Shown: positions 1 to 8,790 of the stretch, piece after piece
How positions within the stretch are numbered: position 1 is the first letter of the stretch
How the letters are laid out: each line of letters opens with the position of its first letter
Source: Leucogyrophana mollusca
Lineage: Eukaryota; Basidiomycota; Agaricomycetes; Boletales
Assembly: GCA_021014945.1 (NCBI GenBank)
Contig: MU266852.1
Coordinates: 1-11,222 of the forward strand
Direction: 5' to 3'
DNA length: 11,222 bases
The notes under the pieces: model-generated
Databases searched by the model: none
Seen by the model: only the letters and a program-made list of their open reading frames with translations
What the model was told of the DNA's origin: nothing
Position numbers and translations under genes: made by a program

Positions 1-297
1 GACTAGCCTTTCACTAGCACTTTTGGATATATCCTATTGTCACTATTTATTTGTGATTATTTACTGCTATTTTTATTTATGTAATAATTTAATTTAGCTG
101 AACCCATTTGCATATTGGCCCACTGGGTCGACCTGAAGTACCCCATGTTGTCCCACAAAAATGGGCCAATTAAATGGACCCACAAACCGGTGGGACAATG
201 GGCCAACACTGGCTGGGCCTTTTGGGCCCCTGTGGGACCCTATTCACTTTTTGGCCCACTCTATAGGCCAAAACCTGTGGTCCAACCACAGGGTAGA

Positions 298-347
298 GAC
301 CCTTTAAGGCTCTTCTCTTACCACGATAAGTAGAGCCTTATAGGGTC
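298..347. repeat. 50-nt hairpin: 16-nt inverted repeat arms with a nested inner stem
   Basis: The left arm (298-313, GACCCTTTAAGGCTCT) is the reverse complement of the right arm (332-347, AGAGCCTTATAGGGTC) at 15 of 16 positions. The single mismatch is T304 against T341. The 18-nt loop contains a second short stem, CTTA (317-320) with TAAG (327-330). The structure is read directly from the sequence. Its role is unknown: it could be part of a MITE, an LTR regulatory or termination structure, or a small-RNA precursor. Confidence 0.8.
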
Positions 348-434
348 CCCCAGAGGGTATCCTGAGGTGTAAAAACCCCTGTACTTTAGTTACCCTCAAT
401 CAAGTTTGTACCTTTGATTCACCATGTCCACGTC

Positions 435-476
435 GATTTTCTGAAGACTCCGAGGACTCTGATGAGACAGAAAATC
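435..476. repeat. 9-bp perfect inverted repeat
   Basis: GATTTTCTG (435-443) and CAGAAAATC (468-476) are exact reverse complements separated by 24 nt. The 9-mer GTCCACGTC just upstream (426-434) recurs directly at 699-707, on the far side of the GC-rich block. Either match could be chance in a region this size. They are recorded as possible traces of a small inserted repeat. Confidence 0.4.
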
Positions 477-529
477 AGTCCACTATGTAGGTACCAGCAT
501 TGCATACAATGATCAAGCTTTTCCATGTC

Positions 530-668
530 TTTGGGCCATGGCCTGAGCCGGGCCAAGCCAGAGCCAGGCCGGAGCCTTCACTGACGGTCTGGCTCAACAT
601 TTCCGGAAGCCCTAGCCCCCAGAAGCCAGGCCAAAGCCAGGGCTTCCAGGCCAAGCCGGGCCAAAACA
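530..668. repeat. GC-rich degenerate AGCC/GGCC repeat block
   Basis: This stretch is built from variants of GCCAGGCCAA and AGCCGGGCCAA. The 11-mer AGCCGGGCCAA occurs exactly at 546-556 and 654-664, with GCCAGGCC-type units between. It is much more GC-rich than the AT-rich DNA around it. Open frames on both strands here are a by-product of the repeat. It looks like a decayed minisatellite or the body of a small non-autonomous repeat. Confidence 0.6.
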
Positions 669-831
669 ACACTACTCATGAGACCTTACAATACACTTGT
701 CCACGTCTGATAAGATCGTAAGCTGGCGCAAGACCTGACAAGGGAATTGTGATTTTTGCGACAGAGTAATATGCGTATGAAACCGCTGAAAAATCGAAAG
801 GACGGAATGACTGAAAATGGGCAATTAAACG

Positions 832-2245
832 AGAACGTGCAACTTCTGTCTCGTCAGCTGGCTCCGTCTATGTGTGCATGCGAAGCAGTCAAAAGCCAAG
901 AAGGTGCGGAAGGCATCGAAACCATCTGCGCGTAAAGGGAAGGCCCGTGCCGTGACCCCATCCAATGTTGATGGAGAGTCGGATGCCCCACTGTCACCCA
1001 CTGTGGCCCCAGCAACAGCGCCAAAACATGGCCGTCCCAAGAAGGTGATTGAAGATGACCCATTCGTGAGCTTCCCCCTCTATATTGAGGTCCTTGAACC
1101 ACCGAAGTTCGTGAAGGGGAAGGGCCACTCCTCCCCTTCTGCTTTGGCACGATAAGGGCTATGTCACCATGCTGAAGCAAATTCAAGCATCCGAGCTGGC
1201 TTCCAATGGAATGCTCTTTGTTTCGATGGCCCGTCCAGTTAAGAAAAAGCAAGATCTACCTGTGAGCTAAGAGTCTTGTCAAAAAGTTTTTGCGAAGTTG
1301 TCATTTAGTGACTTAGCCTTGGGCTCAAGCTAACAAATGTCCAGTAAATGAGGGCAATCCCACCAATGATGGCACTGCGACATTGTCGGAGAAGAAGGTA
1401 TGATATTCACTAATGATCAATGGCATGGCTAAGTCAGCTATAATGGACAGCTCTCTCTGGATGCGAGGCTCAAGCCTATTTATAACTCACTTAAGGACTG
1501 CTATCCCATCGGCCGTTGTGACATCCACGACACCATTCACTGCTTTCACTATCAACCAAAGGACTTGCACTTCGAGCTGTCGCATAACCGTCTCCTGGTA
1601 TGGGCGAATACAATTGTAAGTATTTTGTCTTTTGCTATTGCAAAATATCTGATTCACAGCACTATAGCTCCGTGAGGAGCCTGATTATGCCCGTATTCCA
1701 CTGGCATTGAAGTTCTTCCAGAAAGACCAGTCTATCGGGTACAAGCCTGGTGCTCGTGGCAATGCATCAGCATCTGTGGGGGCACCAGTCACTCCATCAC
1801 AACTAGTTGCTCATGCTAACCCCTACATGCCTTACCCTCCTTTTCCTGCACCCTCTGGGTGGTCCCCATATGGCTACTTCCCTCCATCACCTCATTTTGC
1901 AGGGTTTCCACATGCACCTCATGGTCATGGACATCTTTCAGGCTATGCTTCGCTGCCACCGCCACCACCCACAGCTGGCCCATCCACTGCAGTTTCCGAC
2001 CATGCTCCATCTTCACCAATGCTCCCTCCATGTGAACTTGATGAGTTCTGCGAGAAGAGCTCTCTCGGAGAGAAAGAGTATGAAGGATTGAAGAAACTTG
2101 GATATCGTGTGGGTGACTTGAATCCATCACTGAGGATCAGCGTAAGGAGGCTGGTTTCCTTGCTTGTGATTGGAATCGGGTTATTCGTGCTGACAAGAAG
2201 TATTGCAAGGAGGCCAAGGCAGCACAAAAGGTTGCAATGAAGTAG
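832..2245 (+). pseudogene. Pro-rich, AT-hook-like multi-exon protein of unknown function, frameshifted
   Basis: I place this in an unnamed agaricomycete family by overall architecture. Function is unknown. The Lys/Arg-rich N-terminus has the AT-hook-like GRPKK, then the segment IEDDPFVSFPLYIEVLEPPK. Exons are inferred as ~832-1261, 1317-1397, 1451-1615 and 1668-2245. The introns (1262-1316, 1398-1450, 1616-1667; 55, 53 and 52 nt) all have GT...AG ends and phase 0. Exon 3 gives DARLKPIYNSLKDCYPIG and HFELSHNRLLVWANTI. Exon 4 has a Pro/Gly/His-rich stretch with five consecutive Pro, then the segment LDEFCEKSSLGEKEYEGLKK. Two breaks are seen. Near 1110-1142 the frame moves to LLLWHDKGYVTMLKQIQASE. 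Near 2124-2126 it moves to ITEDQRKEAGFLACDWNRVI, ending at TAG 2243-2245. No ATG lies in frame in exon 1. The out-of-frame ATGs at 771 and 870 are candidates, or a 5' exon is missing. The basic and AT-hook-like features suggest a nuclear protein (inference). Confidence 0.65.
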
Positions 2246-2430
2246 TATACTGATTCCCTTTGTTTTGGTCTGAACCCTAACATCTACCTTCATTTCCATG
2301 TCACTCATTTTACTTGTGTTATCTTTTTAATGTTTGACTTTGCCTTCTCACAGATGTCCCTTTACTTTCATTCACCTGGCTTACAGCCACTATCGTACTT
2401 TTGATAATCAATCTATTTGTCATGCAGGAA
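2246..2430. other. Spacer between the Pro-rich gene and the transposase gene
   Basis: This is AT-rich, pyrimidine-biased sequence with no open frame of note. It should hold the 3' end of the rightward gene and the distal end of the leftward transposon. I could not identify a terminal inverted repeat or a TA target duplication in it. Confidence 0.5.
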
Positions 2431-3862
2431 CTACACCTGATATCCACAATGTATGAACCACGCCTTTGCCTTCTCAGGGGTCACTGCATTCATGCAAGTC
2501 TCGTACAAATCAGCAAGAGGCGCCTCACTCTCATAGAGCCTCCTCCAAGCACGGCGGAGCCAAACCTTAACTATAATAAGGTCAGTCTCAGAAGAAATGA
2601 ATCTCCCCAAATACATACCGACATTGAAGCTCTCCTCGATTGGGTTTAAGTCAGGTGAGTAAGGGGGAAGGAAAAGTAGAAGGCACCCTGTGAAACAATA
2701 TCAATACTGAACTTGAAAGTGAACATCAATTTCCCTACCAGCAGCCTCAACAGCAACCTGGAGGGCGTCACTCTTGTGTATAGAGCAATTATCCATGATG
2801 AGAACACTTTGGGGCTGAGGGTATGGGTTCATCTGTGGAAGCTAGAGTTGATTGGGAAGTAGAACACATAAAGGCAACCTGTAAACTTTGCATACCACAT
2901 CATTGATAATGAAATCATAGAATTCACCATCATCGACAGACCCACAAACAACTCGTAGTGCAATGTAGCCATTCAATGAGAGGGCTGGAATTATACTCCA
3001 GCGCTCTCCCCAATCATGGCCAATTACTTCCACAGCTCTTTCATCTGCAGGTGCACGGCCACGTTGTCTTCTTAGGATGGTGTTCAATATAAGTTAATAT
3101 ACCAAACCTTCTCCTCCACGGTTAGCAGTTCAGACAAACACCAACTGCTAATAACGTGGTCGTTCGTTGGTGGCCTCAGAAAGTATGAGTTTTTATAAGT
3201 GTCTGGGTCTGTGGTGTGGTTTTGTGAGAATGGCAAGGAAGAGGTGCATATTTGGAAACTGGTCGTGAGTGAATTTGCTAGAGCACTGACGTCTAGCAGA
3301 TTTTTGGGTCAACTCAGGCCTCCTTATATACCTTTCGGGATAGGGGCTTTAAGGATATACCCTCCAGCAGTTTGTACCAAAGACTACAGGATTGTAGCTA
3401 AAGAGATTCATCAATGACTCATACACACTGATCGGCTAAAAAATTGGTGGCCATATCCAGCCACCAAGCTGCATGCTGATCTTCATCTCGTTGAGCAGCA
3501 GTGTGCTTGAGCACCTTGTAGGTCAAACCAAGGTCATGGAGATTGTTGTGAAGAGCAGCTGTAGAGATTGGTTGATCATGATAGATGGCAAGCCACTCTG
3601 AAATCTCGTCGAGGAAGAGAGACGGCGACTCCTTGATGAGTTCTTGGAGTTCGGCAATTGCAGTGGCATTGAGAAGCCGACGGCGCCCATGAAGAATACT
3701 GGGAGTATCAACTCTACCCTCCTGCAGCATCTTGTCCTCCCAGCGCCCGATACTTTTCTCCGAGATGCCCAAAGCATCAGCAATCTCGTCCATCTCCCAG
3801 CCATCACCCAACAACTTCAAAGCTTGTTCTTTCATGTCAGTACTGATTTTTTGGTAGACCAT
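2431..3862 (-). pseudogene. Tc1/mariner-type DDE transposase, broken
   Basis: This encodes a cut-and-paste transposase of the fungal Tc1/mariner-like type. The N-terminal exon (3862-3422) starts MVYQKISTDMKEQALKLLGD and contains a helix-turn-helix segment (EIADALGISEKSIGRWEDKM) that should bind the element ends. It continues to ADQCV and then hits TGA (3419-3421), VIDES (probable first catalytic Asp, codon 3410-3412) and TAG (3398-3400). The catalytic domain resumes near 3090 with RGRAPADERA and IIPALSLNGYIALRVV. It then reads MNPYPQPQSVLIMDNCSIHK (second Asp, codon 2791-2793) and LFLPPYSPDLNPIEESF (acidic third position), ending at GYQV (TAG 2431-2433). Three introns join these frames cleanly: 2833-2895 (63 nt), 2688-2738 (51 nt) and 2571-2618 (48 nt, CTGAC branch site). 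The 3' half looks intact. The break lies just after the first catalytic residue, so the copy cannot be active. Confidence 0.85.
3092..3403. other. About 310 bp of unrelated sequence inside the transposase gene
   Basis: Between VIDES (3404-3418) and the resumption of the DDE domain (about 3090), transposases of this type need only about 20-25 residues. Here about 310 bp intervene and none of the frames continue the domain. The stretch has a 9-bp inverted repeat (3122-3130 TTAGCAGTT with 3143-3151) and a TATA-like CTTATATACC near 3320-3332. It has no open frame resembling a gene. It is most simply a small insertion or a rearranged segment. Clear ends and a target duplication were not found. Confidence 0.45.
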
Positions 3863-4060
3863 GATGGGTAGATGGGAGCAGAGTTGGGATTTCGAGATAC
3901 AGCTGTTTTACAGCAAGATCAGTATTTTTTAGTCTCCCGTAGGCAGACCAAAGTTTCAAATGAAGATAGTTGTTCCTTCTCAACAATGGTCTGCTCGCAT
4001 GTGCACCATCAATACCGTTGGTCAACATTTCGTTCTGCTGAGCGATTGCCGAGAATTCGG
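3863..4060. other. 5' flank of the transposase gene
   Basis: No gene is supported here. This region should contain the promoter side and outer end of the Tc1-type element. I found no terminal inverted repeat matching the left flank beyond a 9-bp match (TTTGGTCTG) that could be chance. Confidence 0.4.
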
Positions 4061-4090
4061 CACATCACGGCACGTCACGGCATGTCACCG
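4061..4090 (+). repeat. Three tandem 10-bp units, GTCACGG-type
   Basis: The three consecutive units are CACATCACGG (4061-4070), CACGTCACGG (4071-4080) and CATGTCACCG (4081-4090), consensus CAYRTCACGG. A further related TTGTCACC lies just downstream at about 4101-4108. The same core occurs in the opposite orientation at 10937-11002. The cluster lies about 260 bp upstream of the DUF6589 gene start. It could be a protein-binding array at an element end, or a promoter element of that gene. Confidence 0.75.
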
Positions 4091-4108
4091 GGACATAGAT
4101 TTGTCACC

Positions 4109-4351
4109 AGGATGAGCAAGCCCCTAGTGTGATGCTTTCCTCCTCATCCTTGCCTACAAGACTGCTACATACCATACCCGATGCATAATCATTACCACAT
4201 TCCTTTGACTTCAAACAATAACACTAACTCTCCTTTCCCGGCAATAAATCTATCCCCTTCTGCCCCTCCATACTTCTAGCAGTTCCAAGTAGATTCCTAT
4301 GAATCATGATCAGCTGCTGTTCAATATCACGTTGAACCCATTGCCTACCAC
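4109..4351 (+). promoter_or_regulatory. Upstream region of the DUF6589 gene
   Basis: About 240 bp of C/T-rich, AT-moderate sequence separates the 10-bp repeats from the first ATG. No gene is seen. The pyrimidine-rich character (for example around 4200-4280) is common in fungal promoters and 5' leaders. No clear TATA box can be assigned. Confidence 0.35.
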
Positions 4352-7105
4352 ATGCCAAAACATCCTATACCCTCCCCCCTACAACCACCTAATGCACCTG
4401 CACGAAAACGACAAAGATCAGATCGAGAAAACTTCCCCCTTGCAACAGATTCACAGCATACTCCTTGGGCCCCTCCATGCAAGAGAAAGAAAGGATCTAC
4501 GCAGAGTACTGAGTCAGACAGTGCTCGGTCTCCTCCCAGACAAACAGACCTCGCTCAAGGTATCCAGCTTCTGGAAAATGCTGGTGTAGTGGCTCTGGAA
4601 AGAACAGCCCATTCCGAGGCAAGAACGTACTCACCACGGAGATCAGACAATGACAAACTCAATGACATTTTCCAGGTCCTTCAACGGCATCGGTGGACCC
4701 TTGGTGACCTATTATATTATCTGTTTCAGCTAAAAGACAAGTCAACAGGTGACAAAGTTCGTCGAACTCACCAGCATGCGGCATATGTTGCAAAGTTCCT
4801 CAAAGGAGCATGTAATCATGGTCCTGCTGCTATCGTGGACGCATGGTTCCAAAGCCCTGATGGAGTCATACCTGAGTCTTCTGAAGACTACGGGTTGATG
4901 TATAGCACCACTGTGCCATACACAGAGATAAAGCCTGTCCGCCCGGCACTATCATCTTTCGCAGCCCAGACGATGAAAAAAAGGCTCTTACAAGAGGCTG
5001 AGAGTGTTGTCCAGCCGATGAGTGGGCTTCATGCTTGCACTACAGCATCTGCAGGCAAGAAAAATCGGGAGTGGGGGGACATTGGCTCAACAACAGTAGA
5101 AGCAGTCACAGCGGTGATAAAGAAACACCAACCACTGAGATGGGATTATGTTATTGCCATATGTTTGCGAAAACCGCGTGTACAAAATGGTGTCATCCAA
5201 GTTCGTAAAAACTGTCCTGTCGAAGGGGTGAGCAAATTCACAAAGCACAACCTTGAAAGACTAATCATCCCTCGAACAGGTTGCCGCCCATACTATCTCG
5301 TCAATGAACTTTTCACGCAACCGTGAAGCCCAACTCCTACCTGCTGCACATGGACTGTATGACTTTGCAATGTCGGTGTCATTTGATGTCTTTGCATATA
5401 ACAGTCGGATTGGGAGCACAGTGGCATGGAGCACTGTGACCAGAGCTCTGCAGGAGATGTCAAGGCAGGAGTCAGCGCGGGTGAGAGAGTGCGGGCAAGA
5501 TCTTACCAATTGGGGTGTTATTGTAACCGACAACGTCCAGAATTATCTCCTGCAGCGTGACGCTCGAATTGGATGAGCGAACGTGGCCATGAAGGTCGGC
5601 CTGGCAGCCACCTATGTTGAACTTGAGGATATCGACCCCAAAGCCTATGATTTTGACGATAAGCAACGGCAACTCACTGAAAGCATGCGGAGCCAGTTAA
5701 CTGTGGAACAACTCTACAGTTTCACCAACCAGAATCACCTTGACACCATCATGACGCTACAGTGGCTTTTTACACTCGCAAGATACATACCTGGGCTCGA
5801 CCATCTCAAGAAGCACACAGCCATGCTGTATCGTACTTGTGGTGCCAAATTACAACTCCCTGACCATGCCTCCAAAGTCCATCCACTGGCAACGTGTGGG
5901 AAGAATGAGACAGTGACAACGGAGCTAAAAGACGCACTTCTGGACTTTCTAGAGCAGACGGGACAGGCAGCAGAAGAATATCAGCGTTGTTTGGTTGATT
6001 GTAGGTGATGGACTCACCTACGAGAAGGTACATCAGCTCAAGAAATACCTGCAGTTTCACGATGACCCATTCAAGAGTTCCAAGGCAACTGAACCAAGCC
6101 TAGCTGCCTGGCATACGGCATGGACAGACATGAGCCGCATCTACGAGAGCCACTGGGACGACTTGTTATCCCGCGATCCATCATCACTAGGCAACAGCAC
6201 AACCAAAATCGGGTGAACTGCACCTCCAAGTCTCAAGAAAGTGGACTACTACCCATTCTCGGAGCTTGCATACCTGGTAGCTGATGTCCGGATGCTCAAC
6301 TGTTGGAGGTAAGCAGCCTCTTGCTCTCTCGGTCTCGGTGCTTCATGTGCTCATTCACGAACTTAGGATTTATCTCGGCACCGAGGATATCTTCCAATAC
6401 TTCTCAGATCTTGCCGCTCAAAATGCTCTCCCCGATCTTGAGGAGCTGGATATCATTGCCCGGAAACTTCATCGAGGGTACTCAAGCACACGTGCAATAC
6501 ATCGAGCACTTTCTGATGTGACACTCGACTCGAACTGGGCAAAAACAGTACCACAAGGCACTGCGTGGACTGGCATTCAGCAGTCCGGTAACGATATTGA
6601 AAATGCAGCATCAAGCAAGCCTCGACACACCAAAAAGCGAGGTGAACCCAACAACACTGAGCTGTTTCGTGGAGACCTTGTCCTCGCAAAGGAGATTTCC
6701 TACCTGCGCGACACTATGCTATCACGAGAGTGCGCCCTTGCGACAGCTGAAGGTGACGTTGGTAGAGTGTATGAAGCCATGAAGGTGCAGAAACTATCTG
6801 CTCATTCTCAGTCCTTCATGCAAATTATGCCATTCACCTTCGCAGGTTTGACTCACACCAAATACGTCAGCTATCTTCTTGAGCGGATCACCTCACTGGA
6901 GCTTGAATCAAGCCCAGAACTCTATGATGCCATGTTGCGCAGCATGCTTGTCAATCTCACAGGGCGACCCGGATCATTCTGTGCTCTCGATTTTATGCAG
7001 GAATATTTCAACCGCTTGTTGGAGGCTATTGTGCAGCGGAAAGGCATCATATCTGCAAGGAGCTGCTTTATATCCCTGCTGCTCATTTGCCAAAGTCGCC
7101 ATTGA
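4352..7105 (+). pseudogene. DUF6589-family transposase-like protein, interrupted
   Basis: The family is multicopy in agaricomycetes and is suspected to be transposon-derived; its biochemistry is unknown to me. Exon 1 (4352-5227, 292 codons) starts at a clear ATG. It has a Pro-rich basic head with NLS-like KRQR (19-22) and KRKK (44-47), then WTLGDLLYYLFQ (115-126) and VPYTEIKPVRPALSSFAAQ. Intron 5228-5279 (52 nt, CTAAT) leads to FSRNREAQLLPAAHGLYDFA and WGVIVTDNVQNYLLQRDARI, interrupted by TGA 5574-5576. The frame continues with GLAATYVELEDIDPKAYDFD and SGKNETVTT-like CGKNETVTTELKD. A one-base shift near 5990-5996 leads to IVGDGLTYEKVHQLKKYLQF. TGA 6214-6216 follows KIG. Intron 6309-6366 (58 nt, phase 2) leads to IYLGTEDIFQYFSDL, FTFAGLTHTKYVSYLLE, SSPELYDAMLRSMLVNLTG and QEYFNRLLEAIVQRKG. 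The TDN and VGD aspartates are candidate catalytic acids (inference). 6785-6823 may be a 39-nt retained intron with a lost AG. After QRKG the C-terminus looks lost. Confidence 0.8.
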
Positions 7106-8436
7106 AGCTAGCTCCCCTTGGCACACCGCCACATTGCATTAAGACGGACAGGAAAAAGAAACTGGAGTCCAATAGCGACAACGACGAGTCTGGAAGTACG
7201 ACATCTGGTCGTGATGGCACCGACAACGATGGTGACAACTCCAGCAGTCCTTGTCACAAGACTGATTCAAACATCGCGTCAATCACACTCTCTGCCACTC
7301 GTGACACCGCTCGATATGCTGCGCTTTCTGAGGACTACGACAATCTCATTACGTAGGTCAAGTCGATCGAGGCCAGTATCACAACCTCCAAAGATAATGG
7401 GAGTTGTGGATCAGTTGGCAAAAAAATAGACCCATCCAATTCAGACGCTACAGCAAACATACCTGAGGAGCAGAGAACCATACCGAAAGTGGGCATTGCC
7501 CTCATCGACAGCGCTGGAAAGATATCGATAAACTTGATCCTCAAGTCTCATCAGCTCTCCCAATCTGAAACAAAGGTCCACTCGGAGCGCGTGGTGCAAA
7601 TTGAATCCAAATTCGCATTTCATTGGGTGATGGAGGCTGATGCTGACAAGAAAACGGTTCCACCAGGTCCTACACCACAGGAGTTCTCACAGCACCTTCA
7701 TGTTGCTCAAGAGCTCGACGGGGCTTCAAAAAATCAAAGAAAGCGAGGGAAATTCGATGGACAACAGTTGCCAAGGCAGTACAGAAGACCACGGCAGCGA
7801 AAAGTGAGCACCCAGCGCAACCGTTATGTGGTTGTTTTTGCTAACAGTGGAAGGAAGGTTTGCCAGGTATCCTAACCAGGAACATGACAGCGCTCTATCC
7901 TTTGAAACACGGTAGCTTTGTCATCGTGCACAGCAGCAAAAGGATGTATATGGGAGAGCTACTCGATCTCTATGAGAAGGGCAAAAACTGACATGGGTCT
8001 GTCAAGTCGGCATCCAACATCTCGTCTCTCTCATATCTATCCCTGCACGTTTATCACCCTTTGGACCAAGTGAGCGGCACGCTGTTGCTATATCAGATTA
8101 TCCTGACATTAATTGCAGGATCTTGCTTTGCCTGAAGACGGTGCTTTACCATCAGGCTCGGAGTCTGATACTGATCAAGAGGACAATGTCAACCATGGCC
8201 CCTCGATCCCGCTATTCACTCACCAGTACAAGGCATTCGAGCTTCATACACACGCACCTGCAGAACAAGTGGTCTACCACTTGGGCGAGAATCCCTTCAG
8301 TCGACACTTCACCAATCACTACATCCTTACAGAAGTTGCCACCCGTCAATGGCATGCTTTAGCGCAGCCTTCCGTGAAGAAAATCATTCTCAAGCTTCCA
8401 CCCACGATCAAGATACCTAGTGTCAAGAAGAAATAG
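7021..8436 (+). pseudogene. Accessory gene downstream of DUF6589, three exons, two stops
   Basis: This resembles an unnamed protein family of agaricomycetes, or possibly the tail of the upstream gene. Function is unknown. Its frame opens around 7021-7087 without an ATG. It passes through an acidic Ser/Asp/Asn-rich linker (7165-7260) and TAG 7354-7356, then VGIALIDSAGKISINLILKS and VPPGPTPQEFSQHLHVAQEL. A basic stretch (NQRKRGKFDG...RRPRQRK) follows. Intron 7804-7847 (44 nt) leads to WKEGLPGILTRN and SFVIVHSSKRMYMGELLDLY. TGA 7989-7991 sits where the frame otherwise continues with HGSVKSASNISSLSYLSLHV. Intron 8070-8118 (49 nt, CTGAC branch site) leads to the last exon (8119-8436). That exon holds an acidic stretch, PLFTHQYKAFELHTHAP, VVYHLGENPF and a Lys-rich end. 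The two introns restore one continuous protein. The missing start suggests a deletion fused it to the truncated DUF6589 gene. Confidence 0.6.
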
Positions 8437-8790
8437 TAGTCCTTCACTTGCCGTAGCGTTGTAGAATATGTACAGCTCTGGTACCTCTAATATCACGTGA
8501 CCCTATGGGGTCTGTCCAGAATAGCGTACTCGAGCCCTCAGGCTGGACCTCATAGGGAGCTTCCGGGGGCCTGACCACGGCAAGAACGATAGCGACTCCG
8601 AGGATGAAGGAATGTATATGTGAGTGCCTTTACCTTGCGATGTTCTCAGCTAATTGACAATGCAGATAATCTATATTAACTTGATCTAGGTGTAATTTAC
8701 TGAAACAAGGGCTCAATCCTTTTTTTCCTACACAGCAAGGTTGATTAGCGGATGTGTGGTGGAAAATCACTGGTATGACCATCAGCGTAC
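8437..8790. other. Intergenic region between convergent genes, with a possible exon scrap
   Basis: The 354 bp between the two convergent stop codons contain no full gene. It includes TCACGTGA (8493-8500, an E-box-type palindrome that also carries the TCACG core of the flanking repeats) and an imperfect hairpin. At 8576-8620 a short frame reads HGKNDSDSEDEGMYM, directly followed by a GTGAGT donor. A CTAAT...CAG acceptor at 8665 would give a 46-nt intron. This may be a remnant of a second copy of the acidic linker found in the upstream gene family. The rest shows nothing recognisable. Confidence 0.4.
8501..8557. repeat. Imperfect hairpin between convergent gene ends
   Basis: CCCTATG (8501-8507) pairs with CATAGGG (8551-8557), and TCCAG (8515-8519) pairs with CTGGA (8543-8547). 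This gives a two-part stem with an asymmetric internal loop and a 23-nt terminal loop. Its position between two converging genes would suit a 3'-end or processing role, but it may be fortuitous. Confidence 0.4.

Larger units (their letters stand above)
1..831. other. Repeat-rich non-coding region, possible LTR or MITE remnant
   Basis: I find no credible gene here. Short open frames exist (for example about 65-73 codons at 115-333 and 475-721), but their low-complexity GGCC/TGGGCC composition makes them implausible. The stretch 115-270 contains many copies of TGGGCC or GGCCCA. It is followed by a strong hairpin, then by a TATA-like and pyrimidine-rich stretch around 370-420 that resembles the promoter/R part of a fungal LTR. 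No matching second LTR, TG...CA ends or target duplication could be shown, so the LTR idea is only a suggestion. Confidence 0.4.

Noticed and set aside
500..721. Pro/Gly-rich 73-codon open frame as a small protein gene
   Set aside because: It is generated by the GGCC/AGCC repeat, is mirrored by an open frame on the other strand, and has no supporting motifs.
854..1252. 132-codon minus-strand open frame and similar antisense frames (for example 1816-2130, 1943-2308, 9224-9562 +)
   Set aside because: They are antisense shadows of the spliced Pro-rich gene or of the helicase frame, with no recognisable motifs, while the other strand gives coherent domains.
2260..3960. TTTGGTCTG near 2265 and its inverted copy near 3945 as terminal inverted repeats of the Tc1-type element
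   Set aside because: Only 9 bp match, no TA target duplication is visible, and such a match is not unlikely by chance in flanks of this size.
4061..4090. CRISPR-like repeat array
   Set aside because: The units are 10 bp, directly adjacent without spacers, and in a eukaryotic context.
5990..6010. Programmed ribosomal frameshift in the DUF6589 gene
   Set aside because: There is no slippery heptamer or clear downstream structure, and nonsense codons nearby point to ordinary pseudogene decay.
5574..7991. TGA read as a sense codon (alternative or mitochondrial code) to explain the interrupted DUF6589 frame
   Set aside because: Spliceosomal introns show nuclear DNA, the TGA positions look like Arg rather than Trp, and TAG stops and frameshifts occur too. 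Decay is the simpler explanation.
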